From assembly GCA_051418075.1 (NCBI GenBank), contig JBPRGG010000099.1, forward strand, positions 1 to 64,000: 64,000 bases of DNA, given 5' to 3'. Source of the DNA: JBPRGG01 sp051418075. Its GTDB lineage: Bacteria; Bacteroidota; Bacteroidia; Cytophagales; Cyclobacteriaceae. A program made the position numbers and the translations under genes. The stretch's first letter is position 1, and each line of letters begins with the position of its first letter. The notes under the pieces are model-generated. The model saw only the letters and a program-made list of their open reading frames with translations. It did no database searches and had not been told where the DNA came from. Below, piece after piece: positions 44,698 through 52,883 of the stretch.

Positions 44698-45096
44698 ATG
44701 AATACTGATCCCATAGCAGATTATTTGACCAGGATAAGAAATGCCGTAAAGGCCAACCACCGGGTGGTGGAGATACCTGCGTCCAAATTAAAAATGGATA
44801 TTACCAAGGTATTGCATGAGAAGGGCTATATTCAGCATTATAAATTTGTAGAGGCTAAACCTCAGGGTAAAATTAAGATTGCCCTTAAATATAATCCTTT
44901 AAACAAAACCTCTGCCATTGTTAATTTGGAAAGAATAAGTAAACCAGGATTAAGACACTATACCGGGGCTGATAAACTTCCCCGGGTGCTGAATGGCTTA
45001 GGTATTGCTATTCTCTCTACTTCAAATGGAGTAATGACTGATAAAGAAGCTCGTCAGCAGCATGTCGGTGGTGAAGTATTGTGTTACGTTTATTAA
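44698..45096 (+). CDS. rpsH: 30S ribosomal protein S8
   Basis: Central-domain 16S binder; in E. coli it represses the spc operon. It has 132 residues: DPIADYLTRIRNAVKANH at the start, and the RNA-binding C-terminal block ILSTSNGVMTDKEARQQ then GGEVLCYVY. It follows a likely internal promoter, so S8 may be the first product of a separate transcript. Confidence 0.97.
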   Translation: MNTDPIADYLTRIRNAVKANHRVVEIPASKLKMDITKVLHEKGYIQHYKFVEAKPQGKIKIALKYNPLNKTSAIVNLERISKPGLRHYTGADKLPRVLNGLGIAILSTSNGVMTDKEARQQHVGGEVLCYVY

Positions 45097-45108
45097 TGAT
45101 TTGGAATT

Positions 45109-45663
45109 ATGTCAAGAATTGGAAAAAACCCGATAACACTGCCTAAGGATGTCACTATTGAAGTGTCTAAATCAAATTTGGTCACTGTGAAAGGTCCAAA
45201 GGGAGCATTGACTCAACAAGTCGATCCGGATATATCCGTAAAAATGGAAGATGGCGTATTGAAGTTGGAAAGACCGACCGAACACAGAAGGCATAAATCG
45301 TTGCATGGGTTATATCGCTCACTGATCAATAATATGGTTGTGGGAGTTAGCCAGGGTTATACCAAAGAATTGGAATTGATCGGGGTTGGATACCGGGCCA
45401 ATGCTCAAGGTCAGGTGTTGGAATTGAATTTAGGTTATTCCCATAGCATATTCTTTTCTTTACCGGAAGAGATTGCGGTTAAAACCGAAGCAGCTAAAGG
45501 TCAAACCCCCAAAGTGTTAATTGAGGGAATTGATAAACAGCTGGTAGGTCAGGTAGCTGCTAAAATAAAATCTCTGAGAAGAGTTGAGCCTTATAAAGGT
45601 AAAGGTATTCGATATAAAAACGAATATGTAAGACGTAAAGCAGGTAAGACAGCAGCAAAATAA
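45109..45663 (+). CDS. rplF: 50S ribosomal protein L6
   Basis: Binds near the sarcin-ricin loop. It has 184 residues in two similar domains: MSRIGKNPITLPKDVTIEV in the first, ELIGVGYRANAQGQVLELNL at the start of the second, and the YKGKGIRYKNEYVRRKAGK tail. Confidence 0.97.
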   Translation: MSRIGKNPITLPKDVTIEVSKSNLVTVKGPKGALTQQVDPDISVKMEDGVLKLERPTEHRRHKSLHGLYRSLINNMVVGVSQGYTKELELIGVGYRANAQGQVLELNLGYSHSIFFSLPEEIAVKTEAAKGQTPKVLIEGIDKQLVGQVAAKIKSLRRVEPYKGKGIRYKNEYVRRKAGKTAAK

Positions 45664-45671
45664 TAATTAAG

Positions 45672-46022
45672 ATGGCTACGCAAAAGACTTTAAGAAGAAT
45701 TAGAATCAGAAGAGGGATCCGCAATAAAATCAGTGGATCTGATGAACGACCGCGTCTTTCGGTTTATAAGAGTAACCGGGGGTTATTCGTTCAGGTTATA
45801 GATGATATTAAAGGACATACGCTTGTTTCTGTATCGTCCAATGAATTCTCTAACAAGAAATCGATAAATATAGAAACAGCAAAAAGTGTTGGCAAAAGAG
45901 TGGCCGAAAAAGCCCTTGAAAATGGTATAAAGACCATTATTTTTGACAGAAACGGGTACCTCTATCATGGTAAGATCAAAGCTTTGGCTGAAGGTGCCAG
46001 AGAAGGAGGACTTAAATTTTAA
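45672..46022 (+). CDS. rplR: 50S ribosomal protein L18
   Basis: Binds 5S rRNA with L5 and L25. It has 116 residues: an Arg-rich N terminus (TLRRIRIRRGIRNKISG), RPRLSVYKSNRGLFVQVID, and FDRNGYLYHGKIKALAEGA. Confidence 0.96.
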   Translation: MATQKTLRRIRIRRGIRNKISGSDERPRLSVYKSNRGLFVQVIDDIKGHTLVSVSSNEFSNKKSINIETAKSVGKRVAEKALENGIKTIIFDRNGYLYHGKIKALAEGAREGGLKF

Positions 46023-46027
46023 TTGAT

Positions 46028-46546
46028 ATGACACAAAGAAATGTAAAGTCGGTAAAAGCCAGTGAAATTGATCTGAAGGAAAAAGTTGTGGCGATCAAAA
46101 GAGTGGCCAAAGTGGTGAAGGGTGGTAGAAGGTTTTCTTTCTCGGCCATTGTAGTAGTTGGTGATGGAAATGGTGTGGTAGGATATGGATTGGGTAAAGC
46201 CAATGAGGTTACTGATGCCATTACCAAGGGGATTGATGATGCCAAGAAAAACCTGGTGAAAGTACCGGTTTTAAAAGGAACCGTGCCCCATACAGCTATA
46301 GGAAAATATAGTGGTGGCTTTGTTTTACTTAAACCTGCCGCTCCGGGTACAGGTGTAATTGCCGGTGGTGCCATGCGTGCTGTATTGGAAAGCGCCGGGG
46401 TGAAAGATGTATTGGCAAAATCCAAAGGATCCTCCAATCCGCATAACGTAGTAAAAGCTACTTTTGATGCTTTATCAAATATGAGAGATCCTTTTACTGT
46501 GGCTCAGCATCGTGGTATACCTTTAGCAAAAGTTTTTAACGGATAA
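46028..46546 (+). CDS. rpsE: 30S ribosomal protein S5
   Basis: Takes part in mRNA helicase activity and translational accuracy. It has 172 residues: the double-stranded-RNA-binding-like N domain with VVGDGNGVVGYGLGKANEV, and the C domain with VLESAGVKDVLAKSKGSSN and a KATFDALSNM end. Confidence 0.97.
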   Translation: MTQRNVKSVKASEIDLKEKVVAIKRVAKVVKGGRRFSFSAIVVVGDGNGVVGYGLGKANEVTDAITKGIDDAKKNLVKVPVLKGTVPHTAIGKYSGGFVLLKPAAPGTGVIAGGAMRAVLESAGVKDVLAKSKGSSNPHNVVKATFDALSNMRDPFTVAQHRGIPLAKVFNG

Positions 46547-46552
46547 TTTGTT

Positions 46553-46732
46553 ATGGCAAAAGTTAGAATAACTCAAGTAAGAAGTACCATCAACCGATCT
46601 AAAAAACAGAAATTGACCATACAGGCACTGGGGTTAGGAAAGATCAATAAAGCGGTAGAAGTAGAAAATACCCCTCAGATCGCTGGTATGATTGGAAAAG
46701 TTAGTCATTTGGTTACAGTAACAGAATTATAA
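46553..46732 (+). CDS. rpmD: 50S ribosomal protein L30
   Basis: A 59-residue ribosomal protein, short enough to be missed by a length-filtered search. It opens MAKVRITQVRSTINRSKKQK and continues LTIQALGLGKINKAVEVE. Both match the L30 pattern, as does its place six bases after rpsE and two before rplO. Confidence 0.95.
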   Translation: MAKVRITQVRSTINRSKKQKLTIQALGLGKINKAVEVENTPQIAGMIGKVSHLVTVTEL

Positions 46733-46734
46733 TT

Positions 46735-47181
46735 ATGAAATTGGAGACATTAAAACCTGCTCAGGGTTCTGTTAAAACAAGGAAAAGAGTAGGAAGGGGA
46801 CAAGGATCAGGCAGAGGTGGAACCTCTACCAGAGGTCATAAAGGAGCCAAATCAAGGTCAGGTTATTCACAGAAGATGGGTTTTGAAGGTGGTCAAATGC
46901 CTTTGCAAAGAAGGGTGCCCAAGTTTGGATTTAAGAACAGAAACAGAATTGAGTATAAACCAGTGAATTTAGATGTAATTCAGGCTTTGGTCGAAAAGAC
47001 CAATAGTAATACAATCGATGTGGATCTGTTGATTAAGAATGGAGTGGTTGGGAAAAATGATCTGGTAAAGATTCTTGGTAGAGGAGAATTAGACAAAAAG
47101 GTCGAAATAAAAGTGCATGCATTTTCATCTTCTGCTAAAGAAGTAATTGAGAAATTAGGTGGGACAGTGACCAAATTATAA
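46735..47181 (+). CDS. rplO: 50S ribosomal protein L15
   Basis: Late 50S assembly protein of 148 residues. The Gly/Arg-rich extended arm reads KRVGRGQGSGRGGTSTRGHK, then GYSQKMGFEGGQMPLQRRVPK. The globular C-terminal part ends VIEKLGGTVTKL. Three bases before secY. Confidence 0.97.
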   Translation: MKLETLKPAQGSVKTRKRVGRGQGSGRGGTSTRGHKGAKSRSGYSQKMGFEGGQMPLQRRVPKFGFKNRNRIEYKPVNLDVIQALVEKTNSNTIDVDLLIKNGVVGKNDLVKILGRGELDKKVEIKVHAFSSSAKEVIEKLGGTVTKL

Positions 47182-47184
47182 AGC

Positions 47185-48501
47185 ATGAAAAAGTTTTTCA
47201 GAACCATTAGAAACATTTTTGCTATAGAAGATCTTAGGGTAAGAATACTCAATACCCTTGGATTTTTAATTATTTTCCGGTTAGGATCCTGGGTGGTTTT
47301 GCCGGGCGTGGATCCTGACTTGTTAACTACAAGCAATGAAGGTATTTTTGGTTTACTGAATACATTTTTGGGTGGCGCATTTAACAGAGCCTCCATTTTT
47401 GGTTTAGGTATTATGCCATATATCACCGCTTCAATTGTATTGCAGCTGTTGACAGTTGCGGTGCCTTATTTCCAGAAAATGCAAAAAGAAGGAGAATCGG
47501 GCAGGAAAAAAATCAATCAGATTACCAGGGTTTTAACCATTTTTATCACACTGGCTCAATCTGCAGGTTATCTGGCCACTACCATTCCGGCCGAAGCCAT
47601 TATGGTAGATAGAACTTTCTTCACCGCTTCTTCTATGATCATCCTGACCTCAGGTACTATATTCTGTATGTGGTTAGGTGAAAAAATTACCGATAAAGGT
47701 ATCGGAAATGGTATTTCCATGCTGATCATGATTGGTATAATATCACGTTTCCCCGGAGCAATTATTGCTGAAATGGTTTCAAAAGGATTAAGCGGGGCCT
47801 TGTTATTCATTATAGAAATAGTAGCATTGTTCTTTGTAGTAATGGGTGTAGTGATGCTGACCCAGGCTACCCGGCGAATTCCGGTACAGTATGCCAAACA
47901 GGTGGTGGGTAACAAAGTGTATGGAGGACAACGACAATACATTCCCTTAAAAGTGAATGCAGCAGGAGTAATGCCTATTATATTTGCTCAGTCCCTGATG
48001 TTTTTACCGCCGCTTTTAGCCGGTATCTGGAGGGATAACAGCGATCTGGCTTCTTATATTGGACAGGCATTTTCAGATTTTACTTCCTGGCAATATAATT
48101 TATTGTTTGGTATCCTGATTATTGTTTTTACCTTCTTTTATACCGCCATTACCGTCAATCCTAACCAGATTGCTGACGATATGAAAAGAAATGGAGGTTT
48201 TATTCCCGGCATCAAACCAGGGAAACAAACTTCTGAATTTATAGATAATGTATTGACTAAGATTACTTTACCTGGCTCTATATTTTTAGCAATTGTGGCG
48301 ATATTACCTGCTTTTGCCAGTCTGGCCGGTGTAGGTAATCAATTTTCTCAATTTTATGGAGGTACTTCCTTATTGATTATGGTGGGAGTTATTCTGGATA
48401 CCCTGCAACAGATAGAAAGTTATCTGTTGATGAGGCACTACGAAGGAATGATGAAGTCTGGCCGAATCAAAGGAAGGTCTCAGAATGTAGCGGTGGCCTA
48501 G
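47185..48501 (+). CDS. secY: Preprotein translocase subunit SecY
   Basis: Central channel of the SecYEG translocon in the inner membrane, 438 residues with ten hydrophobic helices. Conserved are GIMPYITASIVLQLL (helix 2 region), GIGNGISMLI, the cytoplasmic loop with TQATRRIPVQYAKQ, and the plug-forming second helix region FLGGAFNRASIFGLG. Its usual spc position after rplO is kept, and map follows five bases later. Confidence 0.98.
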   Translation: MKKFFRTIRNIFAIEDLRVRILNTLGFLIIFRLGSWVVLPGVDPDLLTTSNEGIFGLLNTFLGGAFNRASIFGLGIMPYITASIVLQLLTVAVPYFQKMQKEGESGRKKINQITRVLTIFITLAQSAGYLATTIPAEAIMVDRTFFTASSMIILTSGTIFCMWLGEKITDKGIGNGISMLIMIGIISRFPGAIIAEMVSKGLSGALLFIIEIVALFFVVMGVVMLTQATRRIPVQYAKQVVGNKVYGGQRQYIPLKVNAAGVMPIIFAQSLMFLPPLLAGIWRDNSDLASYIGQAFSDFTSWQYNLLFGILIIVFTFFYTAITVNPNQIADDMKRNGGFIPGIKPGKQTSEFIDNVLTKITLPGSIFLAIVAILPAFASLAGVGNQFSQFYGGTSLLIMVGVILDTLQQIESYLLMRHYEGMMKSGRIKGRSQNVAVA

Positions 48502-48506
48502 AATAG

Positions 48507-49280
48507 ATGATTTGCTATAAAACAGCGGATGAAATAGCTATAATAAGAGAAGGTGCTGAGATTTTGGGCCGGGCGCATGCTGAAGTAGCTAAAATGGTGA
48601 AGCCTGGTGTGCAAACTAAAGCCCTGGATAAAATTGCCAGTGAATATATTCAGGATCATCAGGGACATCCATCTTTTAAAGGGTATAATGGTTTTCCTTA
48701 TGCGCTTTGCATTTCGGTGAATGAAAATGTGGTTCATGGATTTCCCGGAGAATATACCCTGCAGGAAGGAGATATTATTTCAATAGATTGCGGTGTATAT
48801 TATAAAGGTTTTCATAGTGACTGTGCTTATACTTATCCGGTTGGACAGATTGATGAAGAAGTAGATAAGTTATTAAAAGTTACCCGTGAATCATTATACA
48901 AAGGAATAGAGAAAGCAGTGGAAGGCAATAGAATAGGAGATATAGGATTTGCTATACAGTCTTTTGTTGAAAAACACGGATATACAATTATTCGGGAATT
49001 AGTTGGGCATGGTGTAGGAAAGGATTTGCATGAAGGCCCGGAAGTTCCCAATTATGGCAAGCGGGGAAAAGGAGTAAAAATGAAGAAAGGTATGGTTATT
49101 GCAATTGAGCCGATGGTCAATTTGGGAAAAAGAAATGTGGTGCAGGAAAATGATGGTTGGACCATACGCACCAAAGACATGAAGCCTTCGGCTCACTATG
49201 AACATACAGTGGCTATAACTGAAAAAGGAACGGAAATTATTACGACACATAAATATATTGAAGAAATTTTAACACGATAA
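48507..49280 (+). CDS. map: Methionine aminopeptidase, type I
   Basis: Removes the initiator methionine from new proteins. It has 257 residues of the pita-bread fold. Metal ligands are seen in ISIDCGVYYKGFHSDCAYT (two Asp), GHGVGKDLHEGPEVPNYG (His), IAIEPMV (Glu) and the later EHTVAIT (Glu). It lacks an N-terminal zinc finger, as usual in bacteria. Lies between secY and infA. Confidence 0.97.
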   Translation: MICYKTADEIAIIREGAEILGRAHAEVAKMVKPGVQTKALDKIASEYIQDHQGHPSFKGYNGFPYALCISVNENVVHGFPGEYTLQEGDIISIDCGVYYKGFHSDCAYTYPVGQIDEEVDKLLKVTRESLYKGIEKAVEGNRIGDIGFAIQSFVEKHGYTIIRELVGHGVGKDLHEGPEVPNYGKRGKGVKMKKGMVIAIEPMVNLGKRNVVQENDGWTIRTKDMKPSAHYEHTVAITEKGTEIITTHKYIEEILTR

Positions 49281-49283
49281 TTT

Positions 49284-49502
49284 ATGGCTAAACAATCATC
49301 TATTGAACAAGATGGAACAATAGTGGAAGCCTTATCTAATGCCATGTTTAGGGTAGAATTGGAAAATGGGCACCAGGTGATCGCTCATATTTCCGGAAAG
49401 ATGAGAATGAATTACATAAAGATATTGCCCGGAGACAAAGTAAAACTTGAAATGTCTCCCTATGATTTAACCAAAGGTAGAATTGTTTACAGATACAAAT
49501 AG
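49284..49502 (+). CDS. infA: Translation initiation factor IF-1
   Basis: Occupies the A site during initiation. It has 72 residues of the OB fold: QDGTIVEALSNAMFRVELEN, HISGKMRMNYIKILPGDKV, and a closing LTKGRIVYRYK. Three bases after map. Confidence 0.97.
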   Translation: MAKQSSIEQDGTIVEALSNAMFRVELENGHQVIAHISGKMRMNYIKILPGDKVKLEMSPYDLTKGRIVYRYK

Positions 49503-49507
49503 AAATT

Positions 49508-49624
49508 ATGAAAGTTAAAGCATCCATAAAAAAACGTAGCGCTGACTGTAAGGTCATTCGCCGGAAAGGCAAGTTGTACGTAATCAATAAAAAGAATCCA
49601 AGATTTAAACAAAGACAAGGATAA
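49508..49624 (+). CDS. rpmJ: 50S ribosomal protein L36 (zinc-free form)
   Basis: A 38-residue ribosomal protein, below most ORF cut-offs. MKVKASIKKRSADCKVIRRK then KNPRFKQRQG fit L36. Only one of the four zinc ligands remains (Cys14), so this is the zinc-free type common in the phylum. It lies between infA and rpsM, as in most bacteria. Confidence 0.95.
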   Translation: MKVKASIKKRSADCKVIRRKGKLYVINKKNPRFKQRQG

Positions 49625-49626
49625 TT

Positions 49627-50004
49627 ATGGCTAGAATTTCAGGAGTAGATATCCCCGACAATAAAAGAGGTGAAGTGGCCTTAACCTATATCTATGGTAT
49701 AGGACGCAGTTCTGCAAAACAAATTCTGGAAAAAGCCGGGATTGATATTGATAAAAAAGTAAAAGATTGGAACGATGAAGAGGCAAATGCCATTCGTAAC
49801 GTTATAGCCAATGAGTTTAAAGTAGAAGGTGTTCTGAAGTCAGAAGTTCAGTTAAGTGTTAAAAGGTTAATGGACATCGGCTGCTATAGAGGTCTTCGCC
49901 ACAGGAAAGGATTACCGGTGAGAGGTCAGAAAACCAAGAACAATTCAAGAACCAGAAAAGGAAAACGTAAGACAGTAGCTAATAAGAAAAAGGCTGTTAA
50001 ATAG
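49627..50004 (+). CDS. rpsM: 30S ribosomal protein S13
   Basis: Head protein forming bridges to the 50S subunit and touching P-site tRNA. It has 125 residues: MARISGVDIPDNKRGEVAL at the start, YRGLRHRKGLPVRGQKTK and a basic RTRKGKRKTVANKKK tail. First gene of the alpha part, two bases after rpmJ. Confidence 0.97.
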   Translation: MARISGVDIPDNKRGEVALTYIYGIGRSSAKQILEKAGIDIDKKVKDWNDEEANAIRNVIANEFKVEGVLKSEVQLSVKRLMDIGCYRGLRHRKGLPVRGQKTKNNSRTRKGKRKTVANKKKAVK

Positions 50005-50017
50005 TTGAGCAATAATT

Positions 50018-50410
50018 ATGGCACAGAAAAGAAAAGACAAAGCTAAAAAAAGAGTTGTTAATGTCGAAGCGATAGGCCAGGCGCACATCAAAGCGACTTT
50101 TAATAACATCATTATTTCCATGACCAACAGCGTGGGACAGGTGATATCCTGGGCCTCAGCTGGAAAGATGGGGTTTAAAGGATCCAAGAAAAACACCCCT
50201 TATGCCGCCCAAATGGCCGCCTCTAATTGTGCTCAGACGGCTTATGATCTTGGCTTAAGAAAAGTGGAAGTATATGTGAAAGGGCCCGGTGCAGGTAGGG
50301 AATCGGCTATAAGGACTATACAGAATACTGGTATTGAAGTAACTGCCATTAAAGATGTTACCCCACTACCACATAATGGCTGCCGCCCTCCTAAAAGAAG
50401 AAGAGTATAA
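50018..50410 (+). CDS. rpsK: 30S ribosomal protein S11
   Basis: Platform protein near the E-site mRNA. It has 130 residues with GQAHIKATFNNIIISMT, SAGKMGFKGSKKNTPYAAQ and the invariant end DVTPLPHNGCRPPKRRRV. Confidence 0.98.
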   Translation: MAQKRKDKAKKRVVNVEAIGQAHIKATFNNIIISMTNSVGQVISWASAGKMGFKGSKKNTPYAAQMAASNCAQTAYDLGLRKVEVYVKGPGAGRESAIRTIQNTGIEVTAIKDVTPLPHNGCRPPKRRRV

Positions 50411-50444
50411 TTAAGTTAAGTTTAAGAAATTTAAAGATTAAATT

Positions 50445-51050
50445 ATGGCAAGGTATAGAGGTCCAAAGGCTAAAGTTGCTAGAAGATTTAACGATCCAAT
50501 ATTTGGTCCAAGTAAGGTACTACAAAAGAAAAGTTACCCTCCTGGTCAGCATGGTAGAAACAGACGAAGAAAACAATCTGAATACGCCATTCAGTTGGGT
50601 GAAAAACAAAAAGCAAAATATACATATGGCGTTTTAGAAAGACAATTTGCCAATCTTTTCGAGAAAGCTTCCAGGAAGTCAGGTGTAACCGGAGAAGTTC
50701 TATTGCAATTACTGGAATCCCGATTGGATAATGTAATATACCGCTTGGGTGTGGCTCCTACCAGAAGAGCTGCCCGGCAGTTGGTTTTACATAAGCATGT
50801 TGTAGTGAATGGCGATGTAGTAAATATACCCTCTTTTTCTGTGAAAGTGGGCGATCTGGTAGGTGTTAGAGAAAAATCAAAATCATTGTTGGTGGTCACC
50901 GAAAGTCTGGCTTCCCGTTCTGCCAAGCGATATCCCTGGCTGGAATGGGATGGAAGTGAAATGGTAGGAAAAATGGTTTCCCTGCCGCAGAGACAAGAGA
51001 TCCCGGAAAATATCCAGGAACAGCTGATCGTAGAGCTTTACTCTAAGTAA
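50445..51050 (+). CDS. rpsD: 30S ribosomal protein S4
   Basis: Initiates 16S assembly and forms part of the mRNA entry; in E. coli it represses the alpha operon. It has 201 residues. The N terminus (MARYRGPKAKVARRF) has no zinc cysteine cluster. The S4 RNA-binding domain is LESRLDNVIYRLGVAPTRR and the following LVLHKHVVVNG. Thirty-four bases follow rpsK. Confidence 0.97.
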   Translation: MARYRGPKAKVARRFNDPIFGPSKVLQKKSYPPGQHGRNRRRKQSEYAIQLGEKQKAKYTYGVLERQFANLFEKASRKSGVTGEVLLQLLESRLDNVIYRLGVAPTRRAARQLVLHKHVVVNGDVVNIPSFSVKVGDLVGVREKSKSLLVVTESLASRSAKRYPWLEWDGSEMVGKMVSLPQRQEIPENIQEQLIVELYSK

Positions 51051-51086
51051 TCTATACCTATTAGAAAATAAAATAAAAATTAAAAT

Positions 51087-52079
51087 ATGTCAATATTAGC
51101 ATTTCAAATGCCAGAAAAAGTGGTCATGGAGAAAGCCGATGACTTTCATGGGCTTTTTACTTTCAAACCACTGGAAAAAGGATACGGTGTCACAATTGGT
51201 AATGCATTAAGAAGAATATTATTATCCTCCTTAGAAGGTTATACAGTCACCGGTATTAAAGTGCCTGGTATTTTACATGAATTTTCCACCATTGAGGGAG
51301 TGGTAGAAGATGTTTCTGAAATGATCCTGAATATAAAAATGATCAGGTTGAAGAAAGTTTCAGACATCATCGATAATAAGATCAATATCTCGATCAAGAA
51401 TCAGTCTGTTTTTAAAGCAGGAGATATTGCTAAATTTACCTCCTCATTCGAAGTCTTAAATCCGGATCTGGTTATCTGCCATCTGGATGAAGCTACAGAC
51501 TTGGAAATTGAAATGCTGGTGGAAAAAGGCAGGGGGTACTTGCCGGCTGAAGAAAACAGGGTAGGCGAACAGACTTTCGGCTTTATTCCGATTGATGCCA
51601 TTTTCACCCCTATTAAAAATGTGAAATACAGTGTGGAGAATACCAGGGTTGAACAAAAAACAGACTATGAAAAGCTGATCCTGGATATAGAAACTGATGG
51701 TTCCATACATCCGGAAGTGGCTTTGAAAGGAGCAGCCAATATTTTGATTCAGCATTTCATGTTGTTCTCTTCAGATTCTACCCTGATTCTTGAATCAGCT
51801 GATTCTAAAGAACCTGAAGCTGTAGATGAAGAAATGCTTCATATGCGTAAATTGTTAAAAACTCAGTTGAATGATTTGGATCTTTCAGTCAGGGCCTACA
51901 ATTGCCTCAAAGCGGCTGACGTAAAAACCCTGGGAGATCTGGTACAACTGGAAATATCAGATATGATGAAATTCAGGAATTTCGGTAAAAAATCATTGGC
52001 AGAACTGGAGCAGTTGGTGGCCGATAAGAACCTGACTTTCGGAATGGATTTGTCGAAGTATAAACTGGATGAAGACTAA
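51087..52079 (+). CDS. rpoA: DNA-directed RNA polymerase alpha subunit
   Basis: Core subunit that starts polymerase assembly and contacts promoter DNA and activators. It has 330 residues. The N-terminal dimer domain has GYGVTIGNALRRILLSSLEG. The C-terminal domain (about 255-320) has LSVRAYNCLKAADVKTLGDL and KFRNFGKKSLAELEQL, the DNA-binding helix-hairpin-helix. A short acidic linker joins them. Confidence 0.98.
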   Translation: MSILAFQMPEKVVMEKADDFHGLFTFKPLEKGYGVTIGNALRRILLSSLEGYTVTGIKVPGILHEFSTIEGVVEDVSEMILNIKMIRLKKVSDIIDNKINISIKNQSVFKAGDIAKFTSSFEVLNPDLVICHLDEATDLEIEMLVEKGRGYLPAEENRVGEQTFGFIPIDAIFTPIKNVKYSVENTRVEQKTDYEKLILDIETDGSIHPEVALKGAANILIQHFMLFSSDSTLILESADSKEPEAVDEEMLHMRKLLKTQLNDLDLSVRAYNCLKAADVKTLGDLVQLEISDMMKFRNFGKKSLAELEQLVADKNLTFGMDLSKYKLDED

Positions 52080-52084
52080 TTAAA

Positions 52085-52756
52085 ATGAGACACGGTAAGA
52101 AAATAAACCATTTAAGCAGAACAGCGCCACATCGAAAAGCAATGCTTTCCAATATGGCTGGATCGTTGATTATACATAAAAGGATCAGTACCACCCTGGC
52201 CAAAGCCAAAGCCCTGAGAAAATATGTAGAACCACTTATTACCAAGGCTAAGAATGATACCACGCACTCTCGCAGGGTAGTATTTTCTTACCTGCAGCAT
52301 AAAGACCCGGTCAAAGTATTGTTCAATGAAGTGGCTGACCGCATAGGAAACAGGCCCGGAGGATATACCCGAATCTTAAAGACTGGTCAGAGGCTGGGTG
52401 ATAATGCAGAGATGTGTATAATTGAACTGGTGGATTACAATGATGCCATGTTGCAATCCGAAAGCGCTGGTAAGACCAAAACCCGGAGAAGCAGGCGTAG
52501 AGGTAAATCAAAAAGTACATCTGATCAAACCACCAGTCAGTCTGGTGCTGATCAATCGACTAAGGCTGCAGAAAAGCCTGTAGAAAAAGAACAAACTGCG
52601 GAGCAGGATACTGCTCAGGAAGAGCAAATAGAAGCAGCTGCCGAGGAAGCAGCTACAGCTCAGAAAGAACAGTCAGAGGCTCCGGAAACTAAAGAAGAAG
52701 CATCAAAAGAAGACGATAAGGATCAGGAAAAAAAAGAAGGTGATCAGGAAAAGTAA
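52085..52756 (+). CDS. rplQ: 50S ribosomal protein L17 with long charged C-terminal tail
   Basis: Tunnel-exit protein. Residues 1-125 are a normal L17 (MRHGKKINHLSRTAPHRKAM, NRPGGYTRILKTGQRLGDNA). Residues 130-223 are extra: a basic patch (KTKTRRSRRRGKSKS) then about 75 low-complexity residues rich in Glu, Gln, Ala, Lys and Asp. E. coli L17 has 127 residues. Extended L17 is known in Bacteroidota, but this tail is long. It should be disordered and exposed near the tunnel exit. Last gene of the cluster. Confidence 0.95.
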   Translation: MRHGKKINHLSRTAPHRKAMLSNMAGSLIIHKRISTTLAKAKALRKYVEPLITKAKNDTTHSRRVVFSYLQHKDPVKVLFNEVADRIGNRPGGYTRILKTGQRLGDNAEMCIIELVDYNDAMLQSESAGKTKTRRSRRRGKSKSTSDQTTSQSGADQSTKAAEKPVEKEQTAEQDTAQEEQIEAAAEEAATAQKEQSEAPETKEEASKEDDKDQEKKEGDQEK

Positions 52757-52778
52757 AAAACTTTCTTCAGGAAATAAC

Positions 52779-52816
52779 AAAAAGGGGATTAGAATCTTTT
52801 TCTAATCCCCTTTTTT
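52779..52816 (+). terminator. Terminator ending the ribosomal supercluster
   Basis: AAAGGGGATTAGA and TCTAATCCCCTTT form a 13-bp stem with a seven-base loop, followed by T residues. It lies 22 bases after rplQ. Confidence 0.92.
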
Positions 52817-52842
52817 ATGTTCGAATTTAAATCAATTCCGTA

Positions 52843-52874
52843 TTGGATAACTCATCTTAAATTCTTTATTTTTG
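52843..52874 (+). promoter_or_regulatory. Promoter of carA (and perhaps eno)
   Basis: TTG (52843-52845), 21 bases, then TATTTTTG (52867-52874). The box overlaps the upstream TTG codon at 52872, so that codon cannot be translated from this promoter. The ATG at 52884 comes nine bases after the box. Confidence 0.65.
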
Positions 52875-52883
52875 CACCAAATT

